Shown here one piece after another: positions 1 to 8,619 of a stretch of DNA of 64,000 nt. Each line of letters starts with the position of its first letter. The first letter of the stretch is position 1. The notes beneath the pieces are model-generated. The model had not been told where the DNA came from and did no database searches. It worked only from the letters and a program-made list of their open reading frames with translations. The stretch spans positions 1 through 64,000 of the forward strand of contig JANORB010000019.1 of NCBI GenBank assembly GCA_031415135.1, read 5' to 3'. The position numbers and the translations under genes are program-made. This DNA comes from LGRD01 sp031415135. GTDB lineage: Bacteria > Pseudomonadota > Gammaproteobacteria > Burkholderiales > Burkholderiaceae_C.

Positions 1-1
1 G

Positions 2-667
2 TTGGATCCGAGCCGCCCTGAACTCGGCGGTGTCGATCCGCAGGAGCTGCAGGCGTACTTCGTGAAATCGGGTCGCTACACGGCAGGTGTGGCGACACAC
101 TACGCGCCGACGACGGCGCTGACAGCAGCGGCCACCCACCAGGACCTCGCCAAGGGCTTCACGATCGGCATGCGCTTCCACTCGGCGCCCGTCGTGCGCC
201 TCGCCGACGCCAAGCCGGTGCAGCTCGGCCATGCCGCCCGTGCCGATGGCGCCTGGCGCCTCTACGCGTTTGCCGACACCAGCGGCCAGCGACTGCGCGA
301 GCTCGCCGCCTTCTTGGCGGACTCGCCAAAGTCGCCGATCCGTCGCTTCACCCCGGCGGGGGCCGACATCGACAGCGTCATCGACGTTCGTGCGGTCTTC
401 CAGCAAGGGCACCGGGACCTGAAGGTGGATGCGCTGCCGTCGATCCTGCTGCCGCGCAAGGGGTGCTTCGGCCTCATCGACTACGAGAAGGCCTACTGCC
501 CCGTTCTGAAGAACGGTCCCGACATCTTCGATCTGCGGCGTATCGACCGCGAAAGGGGCGCGATGGTCGTTGTCCGACCTGACCAGTACGTTTCAAACGT
601 ACTGCCGCTGGACGCGCATGACGAACTCGCTGCCTTCTTCGGCCAATTCCTGCTCGATCGTCACTAG
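2..667 (+). CDS. Aromatic-ring hydroxylase (3-hydroxybenzoate 4-monooxygenase / phenol 2-monooxygenase type), C-terminal part
   Basis: The frame is open at the left edge, so only about 221 C-terminal residues are present. They match the thioredoxin-like dimerisation domain that ends the phenol 2-monooxygenase/MobA branch of FAD hydroxylases: SGRYTAGVATHYAP near the start, GFTIGMRFHSAPVVRLADAK, and VVVRPDQYVSNVLPLD near the end. The FAD and substrate domains would lie to the left. The family hydroxylates phenols or 3-hydroxybenzoate with NADPH. Which substrate applies here cannot be told from this domain. The TTG at position 2 is probably an internal codon rather than a start. The next gene is a LacI regulator in the same direction, which seems to belong to the following operon. 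Confidence 0.8.
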   Translation: MDPSRPELGGVDPQELQAYFVKSGRYTAGVATHYAPTTALTAAATHQDLAKGFTIGMRFHSAPVVRLADAKPVQLGHAARADGAWRLYAFADTSGQRLRELAAFLADSPKSPIRRFTPAGADIDSVIDVRAVFQQGHRDLKVDALPSILLPRKGCFGLIDYEKAYCPVLKNGPDIFDLRRIDRERGAMVVVRPDQYVSNVLPLDAHDELAAFFGQFLLDRH

Positions 668-735
668 GCTCGGCGTTACCGCTGAGTTGGGCGCGCCTGC
701 TCGAGCGCGTCTTTGAACTCAGAGGGCCCGCCCGC

Positions 736-749
736 TGGTAACGGTACCA
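736..749. promoter_or_regulatory. LacI/GntR-type operator in front of the regulator gene
   Basis: TGGTAACGGTACCA is a near-perfect palindrome around a central CG, the usual layout of LacI-family operators. It ends 8 bases before the regulator's ATG. It resembles the two sites at 1867-1882 and 1890-1905, so autoregulation is the natural reading. Binding is inferred. Confidence 0.6.
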
Positions 750-757
750 TTGGCGGC

Positions 758-1804
758 ATGCCATCGTCCAAGTCCGAATCAGCACCCAAAGCAAGCGCGG
801 CTCCCAAGCGTCGCTCCACCAGCGTGACCGTGCACGATGTGGCGCGGATCGCCGGCGTCTCCGCAATGACCGTTTCGCGCGCGGTCAACACACCGGACGG
901 CGTGCCCGAGGCAACCTTGGCCAAGGTACAGCGGGCGATCGCCAAGACCGGCTATGTGCCGAATCTGCTGGCCGGCGGCCTGCGCTCGAACAAGAGCCGG
1001 CTCATTGCTGCGCTGATTCCCACGCTGGTGGGCCCGGTCTTCAACGAAACCGTCCAGGCGCTGACGGTCGCTTTGAGCGAGCGCGGGTACCAGCTGATGC
1101 TCGGCCAGAGCGGATACGCCGACTCCCGCGAGGACGACTTGCTTGGCGCCATCATCGGCCGGCGCCCGGATGGCATCGTGCTGACCGGCGTTTCGCATTC
1201 GACTGAGGCGCGGCGCAGGCTGATGGCGGCGGGCATTCCAGTGGTCGAGACCTGGGATCTGACACCGACGCCGATCGACATGGTCGTCGGCTTCTCGCAC
1301 ACTGCCGTCGCCGAGGCCGTCTGTCGCCGCCTGCATGCGGGGGGGCGCCGCCGCCTGGCGGTGATTGGTGCCGACGACGAGCGCGCGCTGCGGCGCGCGG
1401 CGGCCTTTCTGGCTACAGCCCGCAGCCTGCGTCTGCCGAAGCCGGTGGTTTACCGGGTCGCGGCACCTGCCATGTCGGACGGTGGCCGAAGCGGCCTGCG
1501 TGCACTGCTGGCACAGGACCCGGACATCGATGGCGTGTTCTGCAGCTCCGACCTGCTTGCCTTGGGTTTGCTGACCGAGGCTCTGGTGCTGGGCTTCAAG
1601 GTGCCGGATCGACTTGCCGTCATCGGATTCGGCGACGTCTACTTTGCGCGCGACCTGCACCCCGCGCTGACCACGGTGCGCATTGATGGCACGCGCATGG
1701 GCAAAGAGGCAGCACGCTGCATCGTCGACCGGGTCGAAGGGCGTGCCGTGCCCGAGCGTGTGATCGACATCGGCTTCACGATCATCGAGCGCGCCAGCGC
1801 CTGA
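758..1804 (+). CDS. LacI-family transcriptional regulator of the hexuronate/aldarate operon
   Basis: A 348-residue LacI/GntR-type repressor. An N-terminal helix-turn-helix (VTVHDVARIAGVSAMTVSRA, about residues 23-42) is followed by the hinge and a periplasmic-binding-protein-like effector domain (LIAALIPTLVGPVFNE, DGIVLTG, DGVFCSSDLLALG, VIGFGD). The ATG at 758 is preferred over the in-frame TTG at 713 because the encoded N-terminus then has the usual short tail before the HTH. A palindromic operator lies immediately upstream and two more lie between this gene and the GH3 gene. It therefore probably represses itself and the downstream uronate operon. The inducer is likely a uronate or aldarate, by inference from the operon's enzymes. 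Confidence 0.88.
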   Translation: MPSSKSESAPKASAAPKRRSTSVTVHDVARIAGVSAMTVSRAVNTPDGVPEATLAKVQRAIAKTGYVPNLLAGGLRSNKSRLIAALIPTLVGPVFNETVQALTVALSERGYQLMLGQSGYADSREDDLLGAIIGRRPDGIVLTGVSHSTEARRRLMAAGIPVVETWDLTPTPIDMVVGFSHTAVAEAVCRRLHAGGRRRLAVIGADDERALRRAAAFLATARSLRLPKPVVYRVAAPAMSDGGRSGLRALLAQDPDIDGVFCSSDLLALGLLTEALVLGFKVPDRLAVIGFGDVYFARDLHPALTTVRIDGTRMGKEAARCIVDRVEGRAVPERVIDIGFTIIERASA

Positions 1805-1866
1805 GAATTTTCGCGTCCCAGGGAGAGTGAGGGTTTGCCCCAGGGCGCGTTGCCTTGACGTCTGGA

Positions 1867-1882
1867 TTGGTAACGATAACAA
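1867..1882. promoter_or_regulatory. LacI-type operator 1 of the hexuronate operon
   Basis: TTGGTAACGATAACAA is an imperfect palindrome centred on CG, with half-sites TTGgTAaC and TTGtTAtC. It has the same core as the site in front of the regulator gene and resembles the known E. coli GntR-type operator pattern. It is centred 23 bp from the second site, about two helical turns, so two dimers could bind the same DNA face. Confidence 0.65.
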
Positions 1883-1889
1883 TCAGGTC

Positions 1890-1905
1890 ATGTTAACGAT
1901 ACCAT
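1890..1905. promoter_or_regulatory. LacI-type operator 2 of the hexuronate operon
   Basis: ATGTTAACGATACCAT is an imperfect palindrome centred on CG, with half-sites AtGTTAaC and ATGgTAtC. It is the second of a pair upstream of the GH3-gudD-garL-udh-dctPQM genes. It overlaps the first possible ATG of the small LuxR-like remnant, so that reading frame may lie in the 5' leader of the operon. Confidence 0.65.
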
Positions 1906-2108
1906 CCGTAGACACATTGACGCGCGCCGAAGCCGAGGAGCTTCCAATTTGCAGCTGCGGGTTGAGCAATCAGGAAATCGGCGACCAGCTTGCCGTCACC
2001 GTCGGCGCCATCAAAGGCCACCTGATCCACATCGACCGCAAGTTGAACGTGCGCAATCGCACCGGGGCGGTGGCCAAGGCGCGGCAAATGAGGCTGCTCA
2101 AGCAGTGA
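1890..2108 (+). pseudogene. Orphan LuxR/MalT-type C-terminal HTH fragment
   Basis: About 72 residues that read as a GerE-type helix-turn-helix: LTRAEAEEL, then GLSNQEIGDQLAVTVGAIKG, then RKLNVRNRTGAVAKAR. There is no receiver, ATP-binding or sensor domain before it; in-frame coding reaches back only to a GTG at 1827. This is most simply the 3' remnant of a MalT/NarL-type regulator. A free-standing HTH protein is the alternative. It sits between the operator pair and the GH3 gene, on the strand of the operon, and ends 37 bases before the GH3 start. The ATG at 1890 lies inside an operator. Confidence 0.5.
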
Positions 2109-2145
2109 GCGGCAGGCTGAATTCCCTTCACGACAAGGACCCTTC

Positions 2146-4422
2146 ATGACAAACCCTTCGCGCGCCACACATCCGATCGCGCTCGCCATCAGCGTGCTCG
2201 TCGCCGGCCTGTCGATCGCCGGCTGCGCCAGCGTCGGCACGGCGCCCGCCGCTCCGACCCTTCAAGCGCGCGTCAAGCCGATGCTCACCGTCGATGGCCT
2301 GCGGTTCAAAGACTCGAACGCCAACGGCAAGCTCGACGCCTATGAAGACTGGCGTCGCCCGGTCGATGCGCGCGTGGCCGACCTGGTAGCGCAGATGACG
2401 CTGCAGGAGAAGGCCGGCCTGATGCTGATCCAGACGCTCAACGGCGGCTGCGACGGCGCTGTGCAGCCCAACGCGGCCGCGTTCGTCAACCAGCAGCAGA
2501 TGCACCGCTTCATCATCCGCAACGTGGTCAATGCGACCGGCACCTGCGGCCAGGACGCCGGCATCCGCGCCGGCTCGCAACTCACGCCGCAGCAGGCCGC
2601 GAAGTTCACCAACGGCGTGCAGGCGCTGGCCGAGAGCACGCGCCTGGGCATCCCGGCGCTGTTCAAGTCCAACGCGCGCAACCACTTCGAGCGCGACGCG
2701 CGCAGCGGCATCAACAATTCGTCGGGCGTGATGACCGAGTTTCCGAAGGAGGCCGGCATCGCCGCCGCCGCGCTGGGCGAAGAGTTCCGCAAGACCGGCA
2801 AGGCGAGCGTCGGTGACATGGAGGTCGTCAAGCAGTTCTCGCGCGTGATGGGCGCCGAGTGGCAGGCTGTCGGCATCCGCGGCATGTACGGCTACATGGC
2901 CGATCTGGCCACCGAGCCGCGCTGGTACCGCGTGCACGAGACCTTCACTGAAGACGCCGACCTCGCTGCCAACATCATGAAGACGCTGGTCGAGAACCTG
3001 CAGGGAGGGCCGCTGAACCCGAAGTCGCCGGTGGCGTTGACGATGAAGCACTTTCCCGGCGGCGGCCCACAAGAGCTGGGGCTCGACCCGCATTACGCCT
3101 TCGGCAAGAACCAGGTCTATCCGGCGGGCAACTTCGGCTGGCACTTGAAGCCGTGGAAGGCCGCAGTTGATGCCGGCGTATCGTCGATCATGCCGTACTA
3201 CGGCGTGCCGATCGATGTGACCTACGAAGGCGTCAAGTACGAGCAGACCGGCTTTGCCTTCAGCAAGCAGGTCGTCACCGATCTCTTGCGCGGCAAGCTC
3301 GGCTTCAAGGGCTACGTCAACTCCGACACCGGCGTCATCAACGACCGCGCCTGGGGCCTCGAAGGCAAAACCGTGCCCGAGCGCGTGGCCGCGGCGATCA
3401 ACGGCGGCACCGAGACGCTGTCGGGCTTCCAGGACGTGAAGACCATCACCGACCTGGTCGGCGCGGGCCTGGTGAGCGAAGCGCGCGTCACCGAAGCGGC
3501 GCGTCGCCTGCTGCAACCGATGTTCGAGTTGGGCCTGTTCGAGAACCCGTATGTCGATGAAGACAAGGCGGGCGCGATCGTCGGCTCGGCTGCGTCTCGC
3601 GAAGCGGGGCTCGATGTGCAGCGCAAGTCGGTCGTGCTCTTGCAGAACAACCGCGCGCTGCCGGTGGCTGCGGGCGCCAAGGTCTATACGATGGGCCTCG
3701 ACACGGCTGACGCCCAGAAGGTCTTCGCGCAGGTCACCAACGGCGAGGCCGGCGCCGACGGCAAGGCGCTGGCGCGCGATGCGGCCGGCAACGTCACCGG
3801 CCGGCCTTCGGCGGCAGGCTTCGACCGCGCCATCATCCGCGTCGAGGTCGGTAACGGCGGCACCAACGTCTATCGCAGCAAGGACCCCGCCACGGGCGCC
3901 AACCCGGCTTTCGTCAACCCGCTGACCGGCAAGGTCTGGGGTGCGCAGGACCAGTGCATCACGCATGCGGCTGCGAATCCGCAATGCGTCGATGACGGTT
4001 ACCTCGGCGGGCCGAATGCGCTGGGCCTTGTTTTCGGCGGTGCCTTCCCCTGGGAAGCGAACAACCTCTCGTTCACGACGATGGCGGCCTCGAAGTCGTG
4101 GCGCATCTCGCCGTCGCTGGCCGACATCCAGGCGGTGATGAAGGAGATCGGGCCAGAGAAGGTGGTGCTGAGCATCAACTTCCGCCAGCCCTATGTGATC
4201 GACGAAGCCAGCGGGTTCCGGCAGGCCGGCGCCATCGTTGCCGGCTTCGGCGTCAGCAACACGGCGCTGCTCGACGTGCTCGCCGGCAAAGCCAAGCCGC
4301 AGGCCAAGCTGCCCTTCGCGCTGGCGAGCAACCTGCAAGCGGTGATCGACAACCAGTCCGACGCGCCCGGCTACCCGGCCAAGGACACGCTGTACTCGTT
4401 TGGCTTTGGTTTGAGTTACTGA
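2146..4422 (+). CDS. Glycoside hydrolase family 3 exo-acting lipoprotein
   Basis: A 758-residue GH3 enzyme. The N-terminus has a lipoprotein signal with lipobox LSIAGC, Cys27 being the predicted lipidated residue, so the enzyme is probably anchored in the outer membrane facing the periplasm or surface. GH3 marks seen are KHFPGGG near residue 300 and YVNSDTG, with Asp394 in the position of the catalytic nucleophile. The C-terminal domain carries AGFGVSNTALLDVLAGKAKP and ends FGFGLSY. It leads an operon for uronate breakdown, so it may release glucuronic or galacturonic acid from oligosaccharides or glycosides. The sugar specificity is inferred from context, and beta-glucosidase is the family default. 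Confidence 0.85.
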   Translation: MTNPSRATHPIALAISVLVAGLSIAGCASVGTAPAAPTLQARVKPMLTVDGLRFKDSNANGKLDAYEDWRRPVDARVADLVAQMTLQEKAGLMLIQTLNGGCDGAVQPNAAAFVNQQQMHRFIIRNVVNATGTCGQDAGIRAGSQLTPQQAAKFTNGVQALAESTRLGIPALFKSNARNHFERDARSGINNSSGVMTEFPKEAGIAAAALGEEFRKTGKASVGDMEVVKQFSRVMGAEWQAVGIRGMYGYMADLATEPRWYRVHETFTEDADLAANIMKTLVENLQGGPLNPKSPVALTMKHFPGGGPQELGLDPHYAFGKNQVYPAGNFGWHLKPWKAAVDAGVSSIMPYYGVPIDVTYEGVKYEQTGFAFSKQVVTDLLRGKLGFKGYVNSDTGVINDRAWGLEGKTVPERVAAAINGGTETLSGFQDVKTITDLVGAGLVSEARVTEAARRLLQPMFELGLFENPYVDEDKAGAIVGSAASREAGLDVQRKSVVLLQNNRALPVAAGAKVYTMGLDTADAQKVFAQVTNGEAGADGKALARDAAGNVTGRPSAAGFDRAIIRVEVGNGGTNVYRSKDPATGANPAFVNPLTGKVWGAQDQCITHAAANPQCVDDGYLGGPNALGLVFGGAFPWEANNLSFTTMAASKSWRISPSLADIQAVMKEIGPEKVVLSINFRQPYVIDEASGFRQAGAIVAGFGVSNTALLDVLAGKAKPQAKLPFALASNLQAVIDNQSDAPGYPAKDTLYSFGFGLSY

Positions 4423-4446
4423 CCCTCAAAGGCACGAAGCAATGCA

Positions 4447-5793
4447 ATGTCCAGTCCGGAACACACCATGCCCACCCCGCTGATCACCGGCCTTCAAGTC
4501 ATTCCTGTCGCCGGCCGCGACAGCATGTTGCTCAACCTCAGCGGCGCACATGGGCCGTTCTTCACGCGCAACATCGTGATCCTGACCGACAACGCGGGTC
4601 ACACCGGTGTGGGCGAGGTGCCGGGCGGCGAGAAGATCCGCCAGACCCTCGACGATGCGCGCGAGCTGTTGCTCGGCCGTGCTATCGGCGACCATCTGCG
4701 CATCCTGCAGCAGGCCACAATGAAGTTTGCTGATCGCGATGTCGGTGGGCGTGGACTGCAGACCTTCGATCTGCGCATTGCGATCCACGCCGTCACCGCG
4801 CTCGAATCGGCGCTGCTTGACCTGCTCGGCCAGCATCTCGAGGTGCCGGTGGCTGCACTGCTCGGCGAAGGCCAGCAGCGAAGCAAGGTCGAAATGCTCG
4901 GCTATCTGTTCTTCATCGGCGACCGCACCAAGACCGATCTGCCCTACGTGAGCGACCCGGGGGCGAAGGACGCCTGGTCGCGTGTGCGCCATGAGGTCGC
5001 AATGACGCCCCAGGCGGTGGTGCGGCTGGCCGAAGCCGCCTACGAGCGCTATGGCTTCAACGACTTCAAGTTGAAGGGCGGTGTGCTGCGCGGCGAGGAC
5101 GAGGTGGCGGCGGTCACCGCGCTGCACGAACGCTATCCCCAGGCGCGCGTCACGCTCGACCCGAACGGCGGCTGGCTGTTGAAGGACGCCATCCGCCTGA
5201 TGCGCGACGCCCGCGACGTGGTGGCCTATGCCGAAGACCCTTGCGGTGCCGAAGACGGCTTCTCGGGCCGCGAGGTGATGGCCGAGTTCCGCCGCGCCAC
5301 CGGCCTGCCGACGGCCACCAACATGATCGCCACCGACTGGCGCCAGTTGAGCCATGCCTTGTCGCTGCAGTCGGTCGATATCCCGCTGGCCGACCCGCAT
5401 TTCTGGACCATGGCCGGCTCGGTGCGCGTGGCCCAGACCTGCCGCGACTGGGGCCTGACCTGGGGCTCGCACTCGAACAACCATTTCGACGTCTCGCTGG
5501 CGATGTTCACCCATGTCGGTGCGGCCGCGCCTGGCAAGGTGACCGCGATCGACACGCACTGGATCTGGCAGGACGGCCAGCGCCTGACGAAAGAGCCGCT
5601 GCAGATCGAAGGCGGCCATGTCGCGGTGCCGAACAAGCCGGGCCTGGGCGTCGAGCTCGACATGGTTGAAGTCGACAAGGCACACCAGCTCTACAAGCAG
5701 CAGGCCTTAAGCGCGCGCGACGACGCCATGGCGATGCAGTACCTGGTGCCGAACTGGAAGTTCGATCCCAAGCGCCCCGCGCTTGTCCGATGA
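4447..5793 (+). CDS. gudD: Glucarate dehydratase
   Basis: A 448-residue enolase-superfamily dehydratase that converts D-glucarate (or L-idarate) to 5-keto-4-deoxyglucarate. The catalytic residues of the E. coli enzyme are all present with a three-residue offset: the Lys pair K208-x-K210, metal ligands D238, E263 and N292, and catalytic His342 in GSHSNNHFD. Starting at 4447 gives the length and numbering closest to E. coli GudD; an in-frame ATG at 4468 is the alternative. It follows the GH3 gene by 24 bases and precedes the aldolase that uses its product. Confidence 0.93.
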   Translation: MSSPEHTMPTPLITGLQVIPVAGRDSMLLNLSGAHGPFFTRNIVILTDNAGHTGVGEVPGGEKIRQTLDDARELLLGRAIGDHLRILQQATMKFADRDVGGRGLQTFDLRIAIHAVTALESALLDLLGQHLEVPVAALLGEGQQRSKVEMLGYLFFIGDRTKTDLPYVSDPGAKDAWSRVRHEVAMTPQAVVRLAEAAYERYGFNDFKLKGGVLRGEDEVAAVTALHERYPQARVTLDPNGGWLLKDAIRLMRDARDVVAYAEDPCGAEDGFSGREVMAEFRRATGLPTATNMIATDWRQLSHALSLQSVDIPLADPHFWTMAGSVRVAQTCRDWGLTWGSHSNNHFDVSLAMFTHVGAAAPGKVTAIDTHWIWQDGQRLTKEPLQIEGGHVAVPNKPGLGVELDMVEVDKAHQLYKQQALSARDDAMAMQYLVPNWKFDPKRPALVR

Positions 5794-5841
5794 AGCGACC
5801 GTGCCTGGTTTGCTGACTATCACGTCAATCGGATTCAAACC

Positions 5842-6648
5842 ATGAGCACGCCCTACACCGCATTTCCCAATCGCTTTCGTCACGACCTGATCGCCGGCAA
5901 ACGACTGATCGGCTGCTGGTGTTCGCTGGGCAGCCCGATCACCACCGAGGTGCTCGGCGTGGCCGGCTTCGACTGGATCCTGCTCGACGCCGAACACGCA
6001 CCCAACGACGTGCTCAGCCTGATTCCGCAGTTGATGGCCTTGAAGGACAGCGCCAGCGCGCCGGTCGTGCGGCCGTCGTCGAACGGCGTGGTCGAGATCA
6101 AGCGCCTGCTCGACGCCGGCTTCCACAACTTCCTCGTTCCCTACATCGAAAGCGCCGACGAGGCCAGGCGCGCCGTGGCCGCGACGCGCTACCCACCGGC
6201 CGGCGTGCGCGGTGTCTCGGTATCCCAGCGCAGCAATCGCTATGGCAGCGTCGCCGACTACTTCAAGGTGGTCAATCACAACATCGCGGTGATGCTGCAG
6301 ATCGAAAGCCGCGCGGGTGTGGCGGCTGCAACCGAGATCGCGGCGGTCGACGGTGTCGATGGCCTGTTCATCGGCCCATCGGATCTGGCGGCCGGCTATG
6401 GCCACCTCGGCAATGCCAACCATCCCGAGGTGCAGGCTGCGATGGTCGCTGTGTTCGCCGCGGCCACGGCCGCCGGCAAGCCGGTGGGCATCCTCTCGCC
6501 CGTCGAGGCCGACGCCAGGCGCTACCTCGAGATGGGCGCGAGCTACGTTGCGGTCGGCAGCGACCTGGGTGTCCTGCGGATGGGCACCCAGGCGCTCGTC
6601 GACAAGTATCGAAACCCGGGTGCGGCGGCGATTGCCGCGCAGTATTGA
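5842..6648 (+). CDS. garL: HpcH/HpaI-family 5-keto-4-deoxy-D-glucarate aldolase
   Basis: A 268-residue class II aldolase of the HpaI/GarL family. Family marks are GCWCSLGSP, DWILLDAEHAPND, VMLQIESRAGV with the metal-ligand Glu, and GLFIGPSDLA. The expected reaction splits 5-keto-4-deoxyglucarate, the product of the neighbouring glucarate dehydratase, into pyruvate and tartronate semialdehyde. That would give the E. coli-type route rather than the KdgD dehydration route of Pseudomonas. A tartronate semialdehyde reductase is not in the window. HpaI paralogues share the fold, so the assignment rests partly on the operon. Confidence 0.85.
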   Translation: MSTPYTAFPNRFRHDLIAGKRLIGCWCSLGSPITTEVLGVAGFDWILLDAEHAPNDVLSLIPQLMALKDSASAPVVRPSSNGVVEIKRLLDAGFHNFLVPYIESADEARRAVAATRYPPAGVRGVSVSQRSNRYGSVADYFKVVNHNIAVMLQIESRAGVAAATEIAAVDGVDGLFIGPSDLAAGYGHLGNANHPEVQAAMVAVFAAATAAGKPVGILSPVEADARRYLEMGASYVAVGSDLGVLRMGTQALVDKYRNPGAAAIAAQY

Positions 6649-6674
6649 ACCACCTACCACCCAGGATGATGCTC

Positions 6675-7481
6675 ATGACAAAGGTCGCGCTGTCGGGTGC
6701 CTCGGGCAACATGGGCCGGCTGCTGCGCGTCGAGTTGCAGAAGCTCGGCGTCGATCTTCGCAGCGCCGGTGGCAGGACGCCTCTCGTGCCGCTGCACGAC
6801 GGCGAGGACGTGATGCACGGCGATCTGCGCGATCCGGCCACGGTCGACCGTTTGCTGCAGGGCGCGGGCGTGCTGATCCACCTGGCCGGCACCAGCGTCG
6901 AGAAGCCCTTGCCCGAAATCATCGAGAACAATCTCGTCGCGCTGCACCAGGTCTACGAAGGCGCGCGCCGCAACAAGGTGCGGCGCATCGTCTTCGCCAG
7001 CTCCAACCACGCGTTCGGCATGCACTCGGTCGACAGCAAGCTTGAACTCGATGCACCGTTTCGCCCCGATGGCTTCTACGGTCTGTCCAAGGCCTGGGGC
7101 GAATTGATGGCGCGCATGTATTGGGACAAGCATGGCATCGAAGGCATAACGCTGCGCATCGGCAGTTGCGAGAAGGAACCGGCGAACTTCCGCCACCTCA
7201 GCACCTGGCTCGGCCATGAGGACACGGTGCGGCTGGTGATGGCTTGCATCCAGGCCCCGAAGGTCGGCTACGCCGCCGTGTGGGGGGTGTCGGACAACCA
7301 CCGCAGCTACTGGACGCCGAACGCGGCTGATCGCATCGGCTACCGGCCGCAGCAGAACTCCGAGAACCACGCTGCCGCGATCCTGCAGCAGAAGAACCCG
7401 CTCGATCCGACCGCCCAGCAGTTTCAGGGCGGCGCGTTCGTGACGATCGATTTCACCCCCACCGAAGCGCGCATCCGTTGA
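6675..7481 (+). CDS. udh: Uronate dehydrogenase (NAD-dependent epimerase/SDR fold)
   Basis: A 268-residue extended-SDR protein with the nucleotide motif SGASGNMGRLLR, an ASSNHAFG segment with the catalytic Ser, and the Tyr-x3-Lys motif YGLSK. Length and placement fit uronate dehydrogenase, which oxidises D-glucuronate or D-galacturonate to the aldaro-lactone with NAD+. It therefore feeds glucarate into the neighbouring dehydratase. The ATG at 6675 is chosen because CAGGAT lies about 7 bases upstream and because it gives the family's usual length; ATG at 6666 is possible. Operon context raises confidence over sequence alone. Confidence 0.85.
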   Translation: MTKVALSGASGNMGRLLRVELQKLGVDLRSAGGRTPLVPLHDGEDVMHGDLRDPATVDRLLQGAGVLIHLAGTSVEKPLPEIIENNLVALHQVYEGARRNKVRRIVFASSNHAFGMHSVDSKLELDAPFRPDGFYGLSKAWGELMARMYWDKHGIEGITLRIGSCEKEPANFRHLSTWLGHEDTVRLVMACIQAPKVGYAAVWGVSDNHRSYWTPNAADRIGYRPQQNSENHAAAILQQKNPLDPTAQQFQGGAFVTIDFTPTEARIR

Positions 7482-7516
7482 CGCGGGCGCCATCACCTCA
7501 CCACCAAGGAGCTAGC

Positions 7517-8497
7517 ATGAACATTTGTCCGACCCATCTGCCCGCTGCAATCGCCGCTGCAGCGTTGGCCTTCATCGGCAGCGTCGCCCAAGCCACCGAG
7601 TTCCGCTCGGCTGACACCCACAACGCCGATGACTACCCCACGGTGCTGGCGGTCAAGAAGATGAGCGAGCTGCTCGAGCAAAAGAGCGGCGGCAAGCACA
7701 AGATCAAGGTCTTCAACAAGCAGGCGCTGGGCTCCGAGAAGGAGACGGTCGACCAGGTGAAGATCGGCGCGCTCGACCTGACGCGCGTCAACGTCGGCCC
7801 GATGAACGCCGTCTGCCCGCTGACGCAGGTGCCGACGATGCCCTTCCTGTTCAGCAGCATCGCCCACATGCGCAAGGTGCTCGACGGCCCGGTGGGCGAC
7901 GAGATCCTGAAGAGCTGCGAGTCGGCCGGCTTCATCGGCCTGGCCTTCTACGACAGCGGCGCGCGCAGCATCTATGCCAAGAAGCCGATCAAGACCGTGG
8001 CCGACGCCAAGGGCCTGAAGATCCGCGTGCAGCAGAGCGACCTGTGGGTCTCGCTGATCAGCGCAATGGGCGCCAACGCCACGCCGATGCCCTACGGCGA
8101 GGTCTACACCGGCCTGAAGACCGGCCTGATCGACGCCGCCGAGAACAACATCCCCTCGTTCGACACCGCCAAGCATGTCGAGGCGGTGAAGATCTATTCG
8201 AAGACCGAGCACTCGATGGCGCCCGAGATACTGGTCATGAGCAAGATCATCTACGACAAGCTGCCTGCTGCCGACCAGGCCATGATCCGCGCCGCGGCCA
8301 AGGAGTCGGTGGCCTTTGAGCGCCAGAAGTGGGACGAGCAGGAAGCCAAGTCGCTGGCCAACGTCAAGGCCGCCGGTGCCGAGATCGTCGAGGTGGACAA
8401 GGCCTCGTTCCAGGCCGTGATGGGCCCGGTGTACGACAAGTTCATGACCACCCCGGACATGAAGCGCCTGGTCAAGGCCGCGCAGGACACGAAGTAA
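7517..8497 (+). CDS. dctP: TRAP transporter substrate-binding protein DctP, probably for uronates
   Basis: A 326-residue periplasmic binding protein with a Sec signal peptide ending near VAQA. DctP features include GALDLTRVNVGPM, the conserved-Arg segment GLKIRVQQSDLWV, and the segment with NIPSFDTAKHVEA. An AAGGAG ribosome site precedes the ATG. DctQ and DctM follow, so this is a complete TRAP system. The two-hairpin spacer after the gene would suit higher expression of the binding protein than of the membrane subunits. Uronate or aldarate is the expected ligand from the operon. Confidence 0.92.
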   Translation: MNICPTHLPAAIAAAALAFIGSVAQATEFRSADTHNADDYPTVLAVKKMSELLEQKSGGKHKIKVFNKQALGSEKETVDQVKIGALDLTRVNVGPMNAVCPLTQVPTMPFLFSSIAHMRKVLDGPVGDEILKSCESAGFIGLAFYDSGARSIYAKKPIKTVADAKGLKIRVQQSDLWVSLISAMGANATPMPYGEVYTGLKTGLIDAAENNIPSFDTAKHVEAVKIYSKTEHSMAPEILVMSKIIYDKLPAADQAMIRAAAKESVAFERQKWDEQEAKSLANVKAAGAEIVEVDKASFQAVMGPVYDKFMTTPDMKRLVKAAQDTK

Positions 8498-8507
8498 AGA
8501 GACCCCC

Positions 8508-8557
8508 GGAGCGCCTTCGGCGCTCCGCCTTGGCAGCCTAAGGGCACCTTCGGTGCC
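8508..8557 (+). other. Two TTC-loop hairpins between dctP and dctQ
   Basis: GGAGCGCC and GGCGCTCC form a perfect 8-bp stem around TTC (8508-8526), and GGCACC and GGTGCC form a 6-bp stem around TTC (8543-8557). There is no T-run, so transcription termination is unlikely. Such intercistronic stems after a binding-protein gene typically block 3' exonucleases and raise its mRNA level; that role is inferred here. Confidence 0.55.
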
Positions 8558-8619
8558 AGGGGCACCGCAAACAGACCAGCGAAGCCGGATCCGCGGCGGT
8601 TGCTGGGCAAGGAGCGCAC

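Noticed and set aside
2128..4338. Long open frame on the minus strand opposite the GH3 gene
   Set aside because: It has low-complexity composition and no domain, and it lies exactly against a convincing gene. Long antisense frames are expected at this GC content. The same applies to the frames opposite nuoA-D, pnp, dctM, uvrB and the 5'-nucleotidase.
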